Below, one piece after another: positions 17,899-26,177 of a stretch of 64,000 bases of DNA. The stretch's first letter is position 1. The number at the start of each line of letters is the position of its first letter. The notes beneath the pieces are model-generated. The model was not told the origin of the DNA. It did not search any database and saw nothing but the letters and a program-made list of their open reading frames with translations. A program made the translations under genes and the position numbers. The DNA is taken from the NCBI RefSeq assembly GCF_000423925.1, contig NZ_AUIX01000002.1, positions 186,001 to 250,000 on the forward strand, given 5' to 3'. The stretch is from Butyrivibrio sp. VCD2006. GTDB taxonomy: Bacteria > Bacillota > Clostridia > Lachnospirales > Lachnospiraceae.

Positions 17899-18008
17899 TT
17901 GAGCTTTGTGCATATGTGATTTGAAGTTGGAATTGTATATACTAAATTCCTTAGGCATAATGAGTAATAGCTAATACAATCGGTTAATTTCGGTGTGCTT
18001 TTTTCTGG

Positions 18009-18063
18009 TTGACAAGCACCTATGTGCTTGGTATTATATTCGTTGTGACTAACCATAAGTCAC
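18009..18063 (+). promoter_or_regulatory. consensus tRNA promoter with two inverted repeats
   Basis: TTGACA (18009-18014), 17 bp, TATTAT (18032-18037) is nearly perfect. A 6-bp inverted repeat AAGCAC-N4-GTGCTT (18014-18029) fills the spacer, and a second, GTGACT-N7-AGTCAC (18045-18063), lies between the start point and the tRNA. Confidence 0.75.
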
Positions 18064-18068
18064 GGATT

Positions 18069-18141
18069 GCTGGCATAGCACAGTCGGTAGTGCGTCGCAT
18101 TGGTAGTGCGGAGGTCACGGGTCCGATTCCCGTTGCCAGCT
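18069..18141 (+). tRNA. tRNA-Thr (anticodon GGT)
   Basis: The 73-nt gene folds into a full cloverleaf. The acceptor arms GCTGGCA and TGCCAGC pair, the D arm GCAC/GTGC pairs, and the anticodon stem TCGCA/TGCGG encloses TTGGTAG with anticodon GGT, reading ACC and ACU. The T arm is ACGGG/CCCGT with loop TCCGATT. CCA is not encoded. A consensus promoter lies upstream and a terminator downstream, so it is transcribed alone. Confidence 0.93.
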
Positions 18142-18154
18142 CGATAATTTAAAG

Positions 18155-18195
18155 TCCCTCAAGATTAGATAATATCTGGTCTTGGGGGATTTTTA
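18155..18195 (+). terminator. terminator after tRNA-Thr
   Basis: TCCCTCAAGA (18155-18164) pairs with TCTTGGGGGA (18180-18189) with one G-U, followed by T residues. Confidence 0.88.
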
Positions 18196-18209
18196 CTGTG
18201 ACACACTTT

Positions 18210-18400
18210 TTTAGCTGTTGGTACCATTTTGGAGGCTATATGGGTATCAAAATCCAGTAAACTTTTACTATAGAGCCATTTTTTGTCTGTTGGTACTATA
18301 AAAATGACAATTAATGGGTACCAATGAAATCATTTTCATCATATAGTAAAAAATCATGTGTTTTTTCCTGTAAAACAAGCTAAAAAGGGTACCAATGGAG
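18210..18400. repeat. GGTACC compound element, copy A
   Basis: Four GGTACC-type motifs are arranged as two inverted and two direct copies: TTGGTACCATTTT (18218), TTGGTACTATAA (18290), GGGTACCAATGA (18316) and GGGTACCAATGG (18387). Successive spacings are 72, 26 and 71 bp. The interval between the direct copies includes AGTAAAAAATCAT and GCTAAAA. The same order occurs at 40374-40565 with spacings 72, 26 and 82. Confidence 0.75.
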
Positions 18401-18755
18401 TGATTTCTCGCATATAATAAATTTTATTGTTTTTCTAGCCGGAACACACCTGAAATATGGCCTTGACTGGATTTTTAAATCCGGAGGCTTTATCTAGATT
18501 TTGGTAGGTAATTAAGGCTTGTTTACGAACAGTTTTAATGAGAATTTTAAATAGATGGACATAATATGAGATTTGTTAGGTGAATATTTCAAAAATGTAC
18601 CTACCAAATTTAATCATTCACCTAACTATTTAAAAGAGCATTACTGAAGTACGGCAAAACAGGACAAAATAACTACCAAAACTCAGAAATCAGTCGAATA
18701 TTTAAAACTACCCAAAACCGAGCATTTAAAATAAAAAAATGAGGATTGACTAAAA
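18401..18755. other. intergenic stretch with nested inverted repeats
   Basis: No gene is supported here. TTGGTAGGTA (18501-18510) pairs with TACCTACCAA (18598-18607), and GTTAGGTGAAT (18575-18585) pairs with ATTCACCTAAC (18616-18626). The two perfect pairs interlock rather than nest, so they could form alternative structures or a pseudoknot. Confidence 0.6.
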
Positions 18756-19172
18756 ATGTCATTAAAAGTAGAACTTGTTGAAAACATCTTAAAACCTGAG
18801 GATTTTGTAAGGCTGCGCAACTCTACGGCTTTTGCGGATATTCCGATAGAGCATGCTAAAAGAGCGCTGGAGGGTGGACTCGTCAATGTCTCTGCGCTAT
18901 ATAACGGGGAACTTGTTGGTATGGGCAGACTTGTTGGTGATGGAGCTATGTACTGGTACCTCCAGGAGATAGTTGTTCTGCCTGAATACCAGAAGCAGGG
19001 TATCGGGACTCAGATCGTGAATTATCTGGTGGATTATGCGGTCAGAAACTCATATACAGGTAAATTTACTTCAATTGGTGGTGTCTCAGCCAAGGGAAAA
19101 GAGCCATTTTATGAGAAGCGCGGATTTGAGATAATTCCAAACGGAATAAGAAAAATGGTAGAGATAAAGTAA
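18756..19172 (+). CDS. GNAT-family N-acetyltransferase
   Basis: The 138-residue protein has the GNAT fold. The acetyl-CoA-binding motif A is visible as IVVLPEYQKQGIGTQIV (about residues 72-88), followed by PFYEKRGFE near the C-terminus. Substrate cannot be told. It follows a long intergenic region containing the GGTACC element copy A; copy B at 40374 also precedes a GNAT gene. Confidence 0.9.
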   Translation: MSLKVELVENILKPEDFVRLRNSTAFADIPIEHAKRALEGGLVNVSALYNGELVGMGRLVGDGAMYWYLQEIVVLPEYQKQGIGTQIVNYLVDYAVRNSYTGKFTSIGGVSAKGKEPFYEKRGFEIIPNGIRKMVEIK

Positions 19173-19387
19173 AGCATTGCGATAAACAGATTTGCACCAA
19201 ACATAGTATAATATAGCTGACTATTTGGTAGTGCATTCTTGGTAAGAATATCAAAGGAGCATCATTTGTTGCATTTGTAGAAAAATTACCAACATGTTAG
19301 TTCGGGTGCTGATTTCCATGGCAAAACCGAAAAAGAAATGGCAATCACTATACTTGAAGCAGGTTTTATATAATTGAGGGATTTGAT
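19173..19387 (+). pseudogene. possible decayed PHP-domain fragment
   Basis: Between about 19285 and 19375 one frame reads HVSSGADFHGKTEKEMAITI and then LEAGFI before a stop. The block GADFHGK resembles the GSDFHGK metal-ligand motif near the end of PHP-domain phosphoesterases. The upstream sequence continues only in another frame. This may be the remnant of a C-terminus; no start or ribosome binding site belongs to it. Confidence 0.25.
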
Positions 19388-19816
19388 TTGAAGACAATGT
19401 CCGGCATCAGAAAATTCATACTTGTATTACTTACAATGGCCATCATTACTGGTGGCTTGTTTTTTGATGTTCGTGAGACAAGCGAAGTCTACAATAATAT
19501 TGGAACCATGGCCGCAGTTTCCTCAAGAGTAGATGACAACGCACATAATAACTCCAGCATTATCAGTGCAAGGGACATATCTATAGTTGCTGCTCTTGAG
19601 ATCAGAGATTTAAGGGCGGCAAGAGAAGTCGTAAACAGGCAGGAGCTGACAACAAGGGCTAAAAGAGTTGTCGTATTCAGTCTGATTCTATACATCCTAT
19701 TATCCTTAGGAGCATTTTATGCTTCTGTATTACCGTCTATATTTCCATGGACATCTATAGTAATAAGCAGATTTATTGCTGTCAGCTACATCCATTTGAA
19801 GGATGGAAAGAAATAA
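19388..19816 (+). CDS. small membrane protein of unknown function
   Basis: I do not recognise this 142-residue protein. It has a membrane segment at about residues 9-25, a soluble extracytoplasmic-looking stretch (26-90, with RDISIVAALEIRDLRAAREV) and a C-terminal hairpin of two hydrophobic segments (about 93-130). The TTG at 19388 follows GAGGG by seven bases, giving a plausible non-ATG start; a Met at residue 4 is the alternative. It is followed by another small membrane gene. Confidence 0.6.
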   Translation: MKTMSGIRKFILVLLTMAIITGGLFFDVRETSEVYNNIGTMAAVSSRVDDNAHNNSSIISARDISIVAALEIRDLRAAREVVNRQELTTRAKRVVVFSLILYILLSLGAFYASVLPSIFPWTSIVISRFIAVSYIHLKDGKK

Positions 19817-19888
19817 TCTTCAATTTTCCTAATACAACTGAATAAATAACGCATATTGCTGCGAGGGCGGCAAAGATTGGAGATTATT

Positions 19889-20056
19889 ATGGCAATTATG
19901 TCAATCGCTATAGGCGTAATATGTACGGCGCTAATGTTCGGGGCCGTTATTTGGATACTCGTTTTAGAGCGCAGTGGAGATGATGATGAGTTTGAGCATT
20001 CAAAAGAAGATAACAGAAAGAATTCTGAAGAGAAGTCTAAGGAAGGCAAGCAGTAA
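19889..20056 (+). CDS. 55-residue single-span membrane protein
   Basis: The protein has one hydrophobic helix (about residues 3-26) followed by a strongly charged tail rich in Asp, Glu, Lys and Ser. The ATG at 19889 follows GGAG with a six-base gap, whereas an upstream TTG at 19856 does not have a ribosome binding site. A perfect 12-bp terminator follows at 20108. Function unknown. It probably is a true gene because of the site, the terminator and the compartmentalised composition. Confidence 0.55.
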   Translation: MAIMSIAIGVICTALMFGAVIWILVLERSGDDDEFEHSKEDNRKNSEEKSKEGKQ

Positions 20057-20107
20057 TATAAACAATAACGGAAAAACCAAATATGGCAAAAGATTAATGT
20101 AATCTGG

Positions 20108-20149
20108 AATCTCTGCGCAGGTATGAAAAATGCTTGCGCAGAGATTTTT
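20108..20149 (+). terminator. terminator with perfect 12-bp stem
   Basis: AATCTCTGCGCA (20108-20119) pairs with TGCGCAGAGATT (20135-20146), followed by TTTTT. Confidence 0.92.
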
Positions 20150-20403
20150 GTTATAAACAGACGCTGTGTTATCATTAGAATATTATTTATCATATAAAAA
20201 TGGCATTACTTCGATATACTGGCCGAAAAAGGATAGAAATAGAAAGGCTTTTACATGACAAACGGCGCGGCAGATTATATAGGAAAAGCGATAGAGGCTT
20301 TTTATAGTTAAGAAGAATAATTGAGTTGGAAAGCAGACCATTATCACAATACTTATGTGATTTTGGTCTGTTTTTTGCTGCGAGCTAATATATAATTACA
20401 GTT
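20150..20403 (+). terminator. second terminator and gene-free gap
   Basis: CAGACCA-TT-ATCACA (20334-20348) pairs with TGTGAT-TT-TGGTCTG (20356-20370), followed by six T residues. Between the two terminators, about 20200-20310, a 35-codon open frame begins at ATG 20201 (RKRIEIERLL) but has no ribosome binding site; a short frame MTNGAADYIGKAIEAFYS ends at about 20310. Either could be a gene remnant; the unit between the terminators may also be a small transcript. I see no promoter that I would trust. Confidence 0.7.
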
Positions 20404-21297
20404 ATGGATATAAACGAAGCATACCGCATTCTTGGTGCATCCAGGAGCGATGATGAAATCACAATAAAGAAAAAGTATAAACGACTCCTTTTTGTCCATC
20501 ACCCTGATTCCAAAAGTCACAGGGGAGAGACTTCAGATGATGGCATGGCTGCTAAGATAATCGAAGCCTACAGGCTCATAAGGAAAGGCGAGGGTATAGA
20601 GGTAGAGCAGGCAGAAGCCTATGAATGGGAGGCTGTAGTTAATGAGATGGCTTTTAGTGAAAGGGCAGTCTATGTTCAGTACAAGATTTACGATGATGAG
20701 GATCTGCCACTTTCCAAAGTAGCCCAGGGAAAATATGTCTGGGACCCTGATCTTGAGGACTTTCCGTTTTTTACGAAAAGTGTAGTTGAAGCTGCAAGGG
20801 ATGCTGTATCAGAGAATTGCACCAATTTTTCACAAAGCGTGCTGATGGAGGTGTTCCACCTTATGATGCAGGAGTACGTATTTCCTGCGGATTCAGCAAG
20901 AAAACTCGGAAAGCTTACAAAATCAGATCAGACTACTAAGGATTTTGAGTTTCCAGGTTATATAAAGATAAAGCCTGGAAATAAGGGAGAAGTTTTTCGT
21001 GAAGGAGAACCCATCGAGATTTATCTTTCAGATAACAAGGCGATGGCACAAAATCTTGTCACAGGGACTTTTCTTGGAGATATTTCTTTTGATGATGACA
21101 GCCTTTACTATGTGATTTTGCCACTCCTTGAAGAGCATGAAGTTAAAGTCACCGCGAGGATGCAGAAACTTATAAAGGCGGGTAGAAACAAAAATACCAT
21201 CATGATTAGTTTAAAGCTCACAATACCGGATGAACTTCAGGATAGGAAGGTTTCATATAAAAATCAGATATTAAAAATACTTAAGGATGCGGACTGA
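20404..21297 (+). CDS. J-domain protein
   Basis: The 297-residue protein begins with a J domain (about residues 3-62) that has the DnaK-stimulating HPD motif at 33-35 (VHHPDSK). The remainder lacks the zinc fingers and Gly/Phe linker of DnaJ but has a C-terminal beta-rich region (about 175-290) reminiscent of a degenerate DnaJ C-terminal substrate domain. It is likely a specialised co-chaperone recruiting DnaK to a particular client. No SD is obvious before 20404, and the initiation codon lies six bases after TAATATATAATT, so a short leader is possible. Confidence 0.85.
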   Translation: MDINEAYRILGASRSDDEITIKKKYKRLLFVHHPDSKSHRGETSDDGMAAKIIEAYRLIRKGEGIEVEQAEAYEWEAVVNEMAFSERAVYVQYKIYDDEDLPLSKVAQGKYVWDPDLEDFPFFTKSVVEAARDAVSENCTNFSQSVLMEVFHLMMQEYVFPADSARKLGKLTKSDQTTKDFEFPGYIKIKPGNKGEVFREGEPIEIYLSDNKAMAQNLVTGTFLGDISFDDDSLYYVILPLLEEHEVKVTARMQKLIKAGRNKNTIMISLKLTIPDELQDRKVSYKNQILKILKDAD

Positions 21298-21299
21298 TT

Positions 21300-21472
21300 C
21301 ATAAACAAAGGACTTGTGGATGGAAAAGTTGCCTGTGCGTTCATGCTTCAGTGGACGGATTCAGACTCGTCGGGGCAAAGGAAATAAAAGACATTTGCGG
21401 AGAAGATGCAGAAAGAATCCTTTATCTTGCATATGTTGGTGCGTGACAGAAGAAAAGAGAAGTTGGAGTTTT
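21300..21472 (+). pseudogene. decayed acetyltransferase-like fragment
   Basis: The frame from about 21313 reads GLVDGKVACAFMLQWTDSDS before a stop at about 21390; this resembles the middle of a GNAT domain. A second frame reads AKEIKDICGEDAERILYLAY. Neither has a start signal. The stretch seems to be scrap left in front of the intact GNAT gene at 21473. Confidence 0.35.
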
Positions 21473-22006
21473 ATGAAACCAAGTACTGAAATTATTGGAA
21501 AAAATGTCATATTACGTGAGCAGCGAACAACGGATGCAGAGTATTTTGCTCATTGGTTCAGCCAGCCGGATGTCATGTTTAAATGCGGCTTTACTGAGCC
21601 TACTGATGAGGAAACAGAGAAAAAGATCATCACATCCAATTACAAGAGTGAAGATTCCATTTGGTACACCATCACGGACTTAGATGGCAATATCGTAGGG
21701 GAGACAGGTTTACTTCGCATGTGGCCGGAGTGGCATTGCACGGACTTATCGATTATCCTCCCTGATCCCGAGACGCAGCATAAAGGGTACGGTTCAGAGG
21801 CAATAAAGATCATGCTTGATATGGCTTTTAAAGAGTATGACATGAACCGCGTTGCCATTGGTGTTGTAGGACTTAACACCAATGCGCTTTCATTCTATAG
21901 GAAAATCGGCTTCAAGCAGGAAGGTATTCAGGAACAGGGATATTACTATAATGGTGAGTATAGCGACTTTGTCATGATGAGAATCCTTCGTCAGGAATGG
22001 AAATGA
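21473..22006 (+). CDS. GNAT acetyltransferase, RimJ/RimL type
   Basis: The 177-residue protein begins MKPSTEIIGKNVILREQRTTDAE, typical of RimJ/RimL-type enzymes that acetylate protein N-termini or small amines. It ends with IGVVGLNTNALSFYRKIGFKQEG, the usual C-terminal GNAT block. The longer open frame upstream (from 21314) has unrelated basic sequence; the true start is at 21473, four bases after GGAG. The end overlaps the next gene by ten bases. Confidence 0.88.
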   Translation: MKPSTEIIGKNVILREQRTTDAEYFAHWFSQPDVMFKCGFTEPTDEETEKKIITSNYKSEDSIWYTITDLDGNIVGETGLLRMWPEWHCTDLSIILPDPETQHKGYGSEAIKIMLDMAFKEYDMNRVAIGVVGLNTNALSFYRKIGFKQEGIQEQGYYYNGEYSDFVMMRILRQEWK

Positions 22007-22866
22007 ACAGGTTGGAAAAAATGAATATACTGGATACTACAGGCAACATCCTGACTTTATATGAATCAGGGCATTTTAATACTGAAAAATGGAAAGCTTA
22101 CATGGACACGTTCATACCCGGGGCAAAGGAGCTATGTCTTGCGGATATGCAGGATTGCCTGAGAGCAGGATTTACTTGGGAAAAAGATTACCTTCCGGTT
22201 CTTAATGCGGTCATAAAAAGCGAAGATAAGCTTGAAATGGCAATCAGTTCTTTTTACGAAGTTACCAGTCATTTGGAAGATAATATCATCACCAGATTCG
22301 GCAAGTCTGTGGAGGCAGACATTTATTTGTATCTGGGGCTCTGCAATGGCGCAGGATGGGTTACAACCATAGGTGGAAAAACCACCGTGCTTCTTGGAAT
22401 CGAAAAAATACTGGAGCTTAACTGGTGCGGAGTAGATGATATGAATGGCCTTATCATACATGAACTGGGCCATGTGTACCATTCACAATACGGAAATGGA
22501 ACAAAGAAAGCAGAGATACTTCCGGATAGGTTCCTTTGGCAGCTTTTCAGAGAAGGCGTTGCCATGGTGTTTGAGCAGGAGGTTCTTGGAGATCCGGAGT
22601 ATTTCCATCAGGATAAAAATGGCTGGAAGAAATGGTGCGACAGTCATATTGATTTGATCAAAGAGTCCTTTTCCGGAGACTTGAAAACCATGACTCATGA
22701 GAATCAGAGATATTTTGGAGACTGGGTTAATTTTGAAGGGCATATTGATACAGGATATTATCTGGGAACGGAGTTTGTGCGATTTTTGCTTAAGTCTGAT
22801 TCATTTGAGAACATTATTATGTATGACATAGATAAAGTAAAAAGCTGTATTGGAGCATTCAGATGA
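21997..22866 (+). CDS. gluzincin-like zinc metallopeptidase
   Basis: The 289-residue protein has a zinc-binding HELGH at about residues 155-159 (IIHELGHVYHSQYG) and a downstream EGVAMVFEQ in which Glu could be the third ligand, giving the gluzincin pattern. No signal peptide is visible, so it is probably cytoplasmic. The start may be 21997, 22003 or 22021; the last has GGTTGGA upstream. The start overlaps the GNAT gene, so the two are likely coupled. Natural substrate unknown. It may belong to a DUF2268-like group, which I cannot confirm. Confidence 0.75.
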   Translation: MEMNRLEKMNILDTTGNILTLYESGHFNTEKWKAYMDTFIPGAKELCLADMQDCLRAGFTWEKDYLPVLNAVIKSEDKLEMAISSFYEVTSHLEDNIITRFGKSVEADIYLYLGLCNGAGWVTTIGGKTTVLLGIEKILELNWCGVDDMNGLIIHELGHVYHSQYGNGTKKAEILPDRFLWQLFREGVAMVFEQEVLGDPEYFHQDKNGWKKWCDSHIDLIKESFSGDLKTMTHENQRYFGDWVNFEGHIDTGYYLGTEFVRFLLKSDSFENIIMYDIDKVKSCIGAFR

Positions 22867-22885
22867 AAACCGAAGACTATATTAT

Positions 22886-22926
22886 TTGAGGACGGAGTTA
22901 TTTTGGTCCTATAACCCCGTCCCCAA
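22886..22926. repeat. GGACGG hairpin element
   Basis: TTGAGGACGG (22886-22895) pairs with CCGTCCCCAA (22917-22926), and GTTAT pairs with ATAAC inside it. It belongs to the GGGGACGG family seen at 30134, 37003, 37658 and 38411. Confidence 0.7.
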
Positions 22927-22941
22927 GTAGTCAAAAAGACA

Positions 22942-23181
22942 GTGATGGCAATAAACAATAAATGCCATTTGCCGGTTTTTATAGCAGAGTTTTCATATCC
23001 CTCCGGTGAGATGTCCGGAGCCTTTGCGGGGTGGAACAAGAAGGCAAAGGGCTATGATAATACCGAAGAGGGACAGGCAGCAATCTACAGAGATGTGATT
23101 GCACAAATTTACAACAAAATTCACTTGGCTACAATAAACTGCAAGATAATCAGAGTATGGTTATATGGGAAGGAGTTATAG
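22942..23181 (+). pseudogene. C-terminal fragment of a glycosidase, probably GH53
   Basis: The open frame contains VFIAEFSYPSGEMSGAFAGW and GYDNTEEGQAAIYRDVIA, which resembles the final strand and nucleophile region of GH53 arabinogalactan endo-galactanases (the Glu in IAEFSYP). The N-terminal catalytic part is missing and there is no signal peptide. The similarity stops near 23100, where the shared 23-bp regulatory sequence of the rhamnosidase begins. It appears to be the end of a deleted gene. GH10 or another clan A family is possible. Confidence 0.55.
23102..23124 (+). promoter_or_regulatory. shared 23-bp sequence, copy 1 (rhamnosidase)
   Basis: The sequence CACAAATTTAC followed by AACAAAATTCAC lies 63 bp before the rhamnosidase start. 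It is repeated with one mismatch at 26178-26200 before the GPH symporter. Both copies are followed by CTRCAATAA within a few bases. It is a good candidate for the binding site of the AraC-type regulator encoded at 30204-31175. Confidence 0.6.
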
Positions 23182-23186
23182 CAAAA

Positions 23187-26000
23187 ATGAAATTATATGA
23201 TCTTAGAATTGAATACGATAAGTATCCTATTGGACTAACCGTGGAAAGACCGCGGTTTTCATGGAAGATACAGTCCGATAAAGGGGACACGATGCAGACG
23301 GGGTATCGCATCATAGTAAAGAGAGCAGAGGATGAAAAAGTAGTCTGGGACAGCGGAGAAGTCATGAGCGATGCGTCTATACACATTGAGTATGATGGTG
23401 AAAAGCTCCTTGATGAAAGTGAGTATAGCGTACACATCAGCGTTACCGACAACCATGGGGAAAGCGCAGAGGCAGGGGCATATTTTGAAACAGGAGTGTT
23501 TGATGCCTGCTCCTTTGAAGCGAAGATGATCACTCACGATTTTGATGAGAGTAATACGGCATGCCCTGTTTTCTATAAGTTATTTAATATAGACAGGACC
23601 ATAGCAAAAGCGGTTGCCTATGTCACAAGTCAGGGCGTATATGAGATGACAGTCAACGGGCAGAAGGCAGGGGATTACAGGATGGCTCCCGGATGGACTA
23701 GCTATCATAAAAGACTTCAGTACCAGACCTATGACATAACAGAGCTTTTGGGCGAGGAGAATAACATTGAGATAACTGTAGGAAATGGCTGGTACAAGGG
23801 AATATTCGGATTTGACTTAAGACCGAACCGCTATGGTGACAGAGTGGGAGCTTTCGCAGAGATTCACATTTTCTATGAGGATGGAGGCCGCGAAAAAATC
23901 TGTACGGACGAAACCTGGAGTGTCAGAGAAAGTGAAATTCTTTCAAGCGAGATTTATATGGGAGAGTCTGTCGACACGACGAAAAATAAAACTGTGGGTA
24001 TGAGCAATTCTCTAGATACGACTGAACCTACAGAGAAAAATGCCAAAGAAGAAAAACATCAAACAAGCTGCAAAATCATAGTAAAGGACTTCGACAAGAG
24101 AACCCTCGTCTCTCAGGAAAATGAGCCTGTCCGCGTGACAGAAAGAATAAAAGCAAAGAAGGTCTTTGCTGATCCTGCAGGTAATGTCCTTGTGGATTTC
24201 GGGCAGAATCTCACCGGAGTGGTGGAGCTTAGCATAAAAGGAAGCAGAGGTCAGAAGGTAACAATAAGTCATGCTGAAACCCTTGATAAGAACGGGGTAT
24301 TTTATCCGGACACCTTAAGAAAAGCGAAGTCGGTCGATGAATTTATTTTAAATGGTGAGGACCAGATCCTGTCTCCGACCTTCACCTTCCACGGCTTTAG
24401 ATATGCGAAAATTGAGGGAATAGAGAATCCTGAGCCTTCGATGTTCACAGCACTTGTCCTTCATTCGGATATGGAGAATATAGGGACCTTTGAGTGCTCA
24501 AACAGAAAGGTCAATCAGCTTTACAGCAATATCACCTGGAGCTTTAGGGATAACTTCCTCGATGTGCCCACGGACTGTCCTCAGAGAGATGAGAGACTTG
24601 GCTGGATGGGAGATGCCCAGGTATTTAGCTGGACGGCATCGGAGATAAAAAATACCGCGCGTTTTTACAGCAAGTGGATGAAGGATGTGGCGGCTGACTC
24701 ATCCCTTGAAAAGGGAGTGCCCCACGTTGTTCCTGATATCCTTGGGCAGTACAGCGCTTCAGCCTGGTCGGATGCGGCGGTTATCATTCCCTGGGTTGTC
24801 TATCAGACCTATGGCGATAAAAAGATTCTCGCTGATTCCTGGAAGTGTATGCATGAGTGGGTGGACTACATCAGGAACCACTGCGATGAGAATGGGCTGT
24901 GGCAGAGCGGCTTCCAGTATGGAGACTGGCTTGCTCTTGATAAGGAGGAAATGGTCGATAGGATAGGCGCCACTGACAGGTACATGATTGCCAACGCATA
25001 TTATCTGTACGTGACGGATATTGTGAGAAAAACGGCAATTATTCTGGGCTACATGGATGCCGAGAAGGATTATTCAAACCTTTATACATATACACTCGAG
25101 GCCTTCAGAAATGAGTACTACACAAGGACCGGAAGAATTGTTAGCGAGACTCAGACAGGGGCAGTAATATCCCTTTACTTTGATCTTGCAAGAGAAAAGG
25201 ATAGAAAGAGAATTCTTGAATCACTTGTAAACAACATAGCAGCTCATAAAAATCATCTGGTAACCGGATTCGTAGGATCCCCATACCTTTGTCATGTTTT
25301 ATCGGAAAATGGTGAGCACGAGCTTGCTGCTACACTTTTCATGAGAGAGGACTACCCTTCGTGGCTGTATGCCGTAAACAAGGGTGCTACCACGATTTGG
25401 GAGAGGTGGAATTCAATCACGCCGGAGGGGGATTTTGATGAGTCGGGAATGAATTCATTAAATCACTACGCATATGGCTCTATCGGTGATTGGATGTTCA
25501 GAAGACTATGTGGAATCACGCAGCTCGAAGCGGGCTATAAGAGATTCAGAGTTCAGCCTATGCTGGTTAAGGGAATCCATGAAACTCACAGAACCTTTGA
25601 GTCGATGTATGGCACCATTGAAAGCCATGTCAGTTGCAGAGACGGCAGGATAAAGGTGAAGGTGGTTGTCCCCGCAAACACCACCGCGGAGATCATTTTA
25701 CCCGAAAAGCAGGAGGTGATCAGCGTGGGCTCAGGAACCTATGAATATGAGTATGCTACGAGTACGGATCTCACAGTTGAGAAATATAGTATGGAGAGTA
25801 CTCTTGGAGAGATTCTCCAGCAGCAGACAGCGGTTGATATGTTCAATCAGTTCGCTCCCGGAATGCTGGATAATCCGATGATAGGCTATGCAAAGGGAAT
25901 GTCCCTCACAGAACTACTTACTCAGGCACCTGAGGCAAAGCCCATGTATGAAGCTGTAATAGCCGCACTCAATGTTCAGGAGAAGATTTTGATTGCCTGA
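23187..26000 (+). CDS. alpha-L-rhamnosidase, GH78
   Basis: The 937-residue enzyme removes terminal alpha-L-rhamnose from plant glycosides or pectin side chains. It has an N-terminal Bac_rhamnosid domain set (about residues 1-330), the catalytic (alpha/alpha)6 barrel with CPQRDERLGWMGDAQ (near 470), YGDWLALDKEE (about 575-585) and TTIWERWNSITP (about 735-750), and a C-terminal beta domain. No signal peptide is present, so rhamnosides are probably taken up first. Start 23187 begins MKLYDLRIEYDKYPIGL, the family N-terminus, after AAGGAG; an upstream ATG at 23157 has no such site. The last 75 residues form a small extra domain seen in some Lachnospiraceae homologues. Confidence 0.92.
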   Translation: MKLYDLRIEYDKYPIGLTVERPRFSWKIQSDKGDTMQTGYRIIVKRAEDEKVVWDSGEVMSDASIHIEYDGEKLLDESEYSVHISVTDNHGESAEAGAYFETGVFDACSFEAKMITHDFDESNTACPVFYKLFNIDRTIAKAVAYVTSQGVYEMTVNGQKAGDYRMAPGWTSYHKRLQYQTYDITELLGEENNIEITVGNGWYKGIFGFDLRPNRYGDRVGAFAEIHIFYEDGGREKICTDETWSVRESEILSSEIYMGESVDTTKNKTVGMSNSLDTTEPTEKNAKEEKHQTSCKIIVKDFDKRTLVSQENEPVRVTERIKAKKVFADPAGNVLVDFGQNLTGVVELSIKGSRGQKVTISHAETLDKNGVFYPDTLRKAKSVDEFILNGEDQILSPTFTFHGFRYAKIEGIENPEPSMFTALVLHSDMENIGTFECSNRKVNQLYSNITWSFRDNFLDVPTDCPQRDERLGWMGDAQVFSWTASEIKNTARFYSKWMKDVAADSSLEKGVPHVVPDILGQYSASAWSDAAVIIPWVVYQTYGDKKILADSWKCMHEWVDYIRNHCDENGLWQSGFQYGDWLALDKEEMVDRIGATDRYMIANAYYLYVTDIVRKTAIILGYMDAEKDYSNLYTYTLEAFRNEYYTRTGRIVSETQTGAVISLYFDLAREKDRKRILESLVNNIAAHKNHLVTGFVGSPYLCHVLSENGEHELAATLFMREDYPSWLYAVNKGATTIWERWNSITPEGDFDESGMNSLNHYAYGSIGDWMFRRLCGITQLEAGYKRFRVQPMLVKGIHETHRTFESMYGTIESHVSCRDGRIKVKVVVPANTTAEIILPEKQEVISVGSGTYEYEYATSTDLTVEKYSMESTLGEILQQQTAVDMFNQFAPGMLDNPMIGYAKGMSLTELLTQAPEAKPMYEAVIAALNVQEKILIA

Positions 26001-26141
26001 ATTCCTTGGGTGTCATACCATACTTTGCTTTGAAAACATTCTGGAAATAGCTCTGGGATGAAAAACATAAATATTCACTGATCTCACTTATGGTGCGATC
26101 GGAATGATGGAGGAGGCTTTTTGCTTCCTCCAGTTTTTTTC
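25969..26141 (-). pseudogene. C-terminal remnant of an AraC-family regulator
   Basis: On the minus strand one frame reads KKLEEAKSLLHHSDRTISEI and continues EYLCFSSQSYFQNVFKAKYG then MTPKEFRQ, the second helix-turn-helix of AraC/XylS regulators. A stop (about 26142) lies directly upstream and there is no start codon, so only about 55 residues of DNA-binding domain remain. It overlaps the last codons of the rhamnosidase. An older AraC gene stood between the rhamnosidase and the symporter. Confidence 0.75.
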
Positions 26142-26177
26142 ATTGAATGGTTTTTCATAAAATCCTCACTGATGATT

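Noticed and set aside
20201..20310. 35-codon basic frame
   Set aside because: No ribosome binding site, and similarity to transposase helix-turn-helix motifs is too weak to claim.
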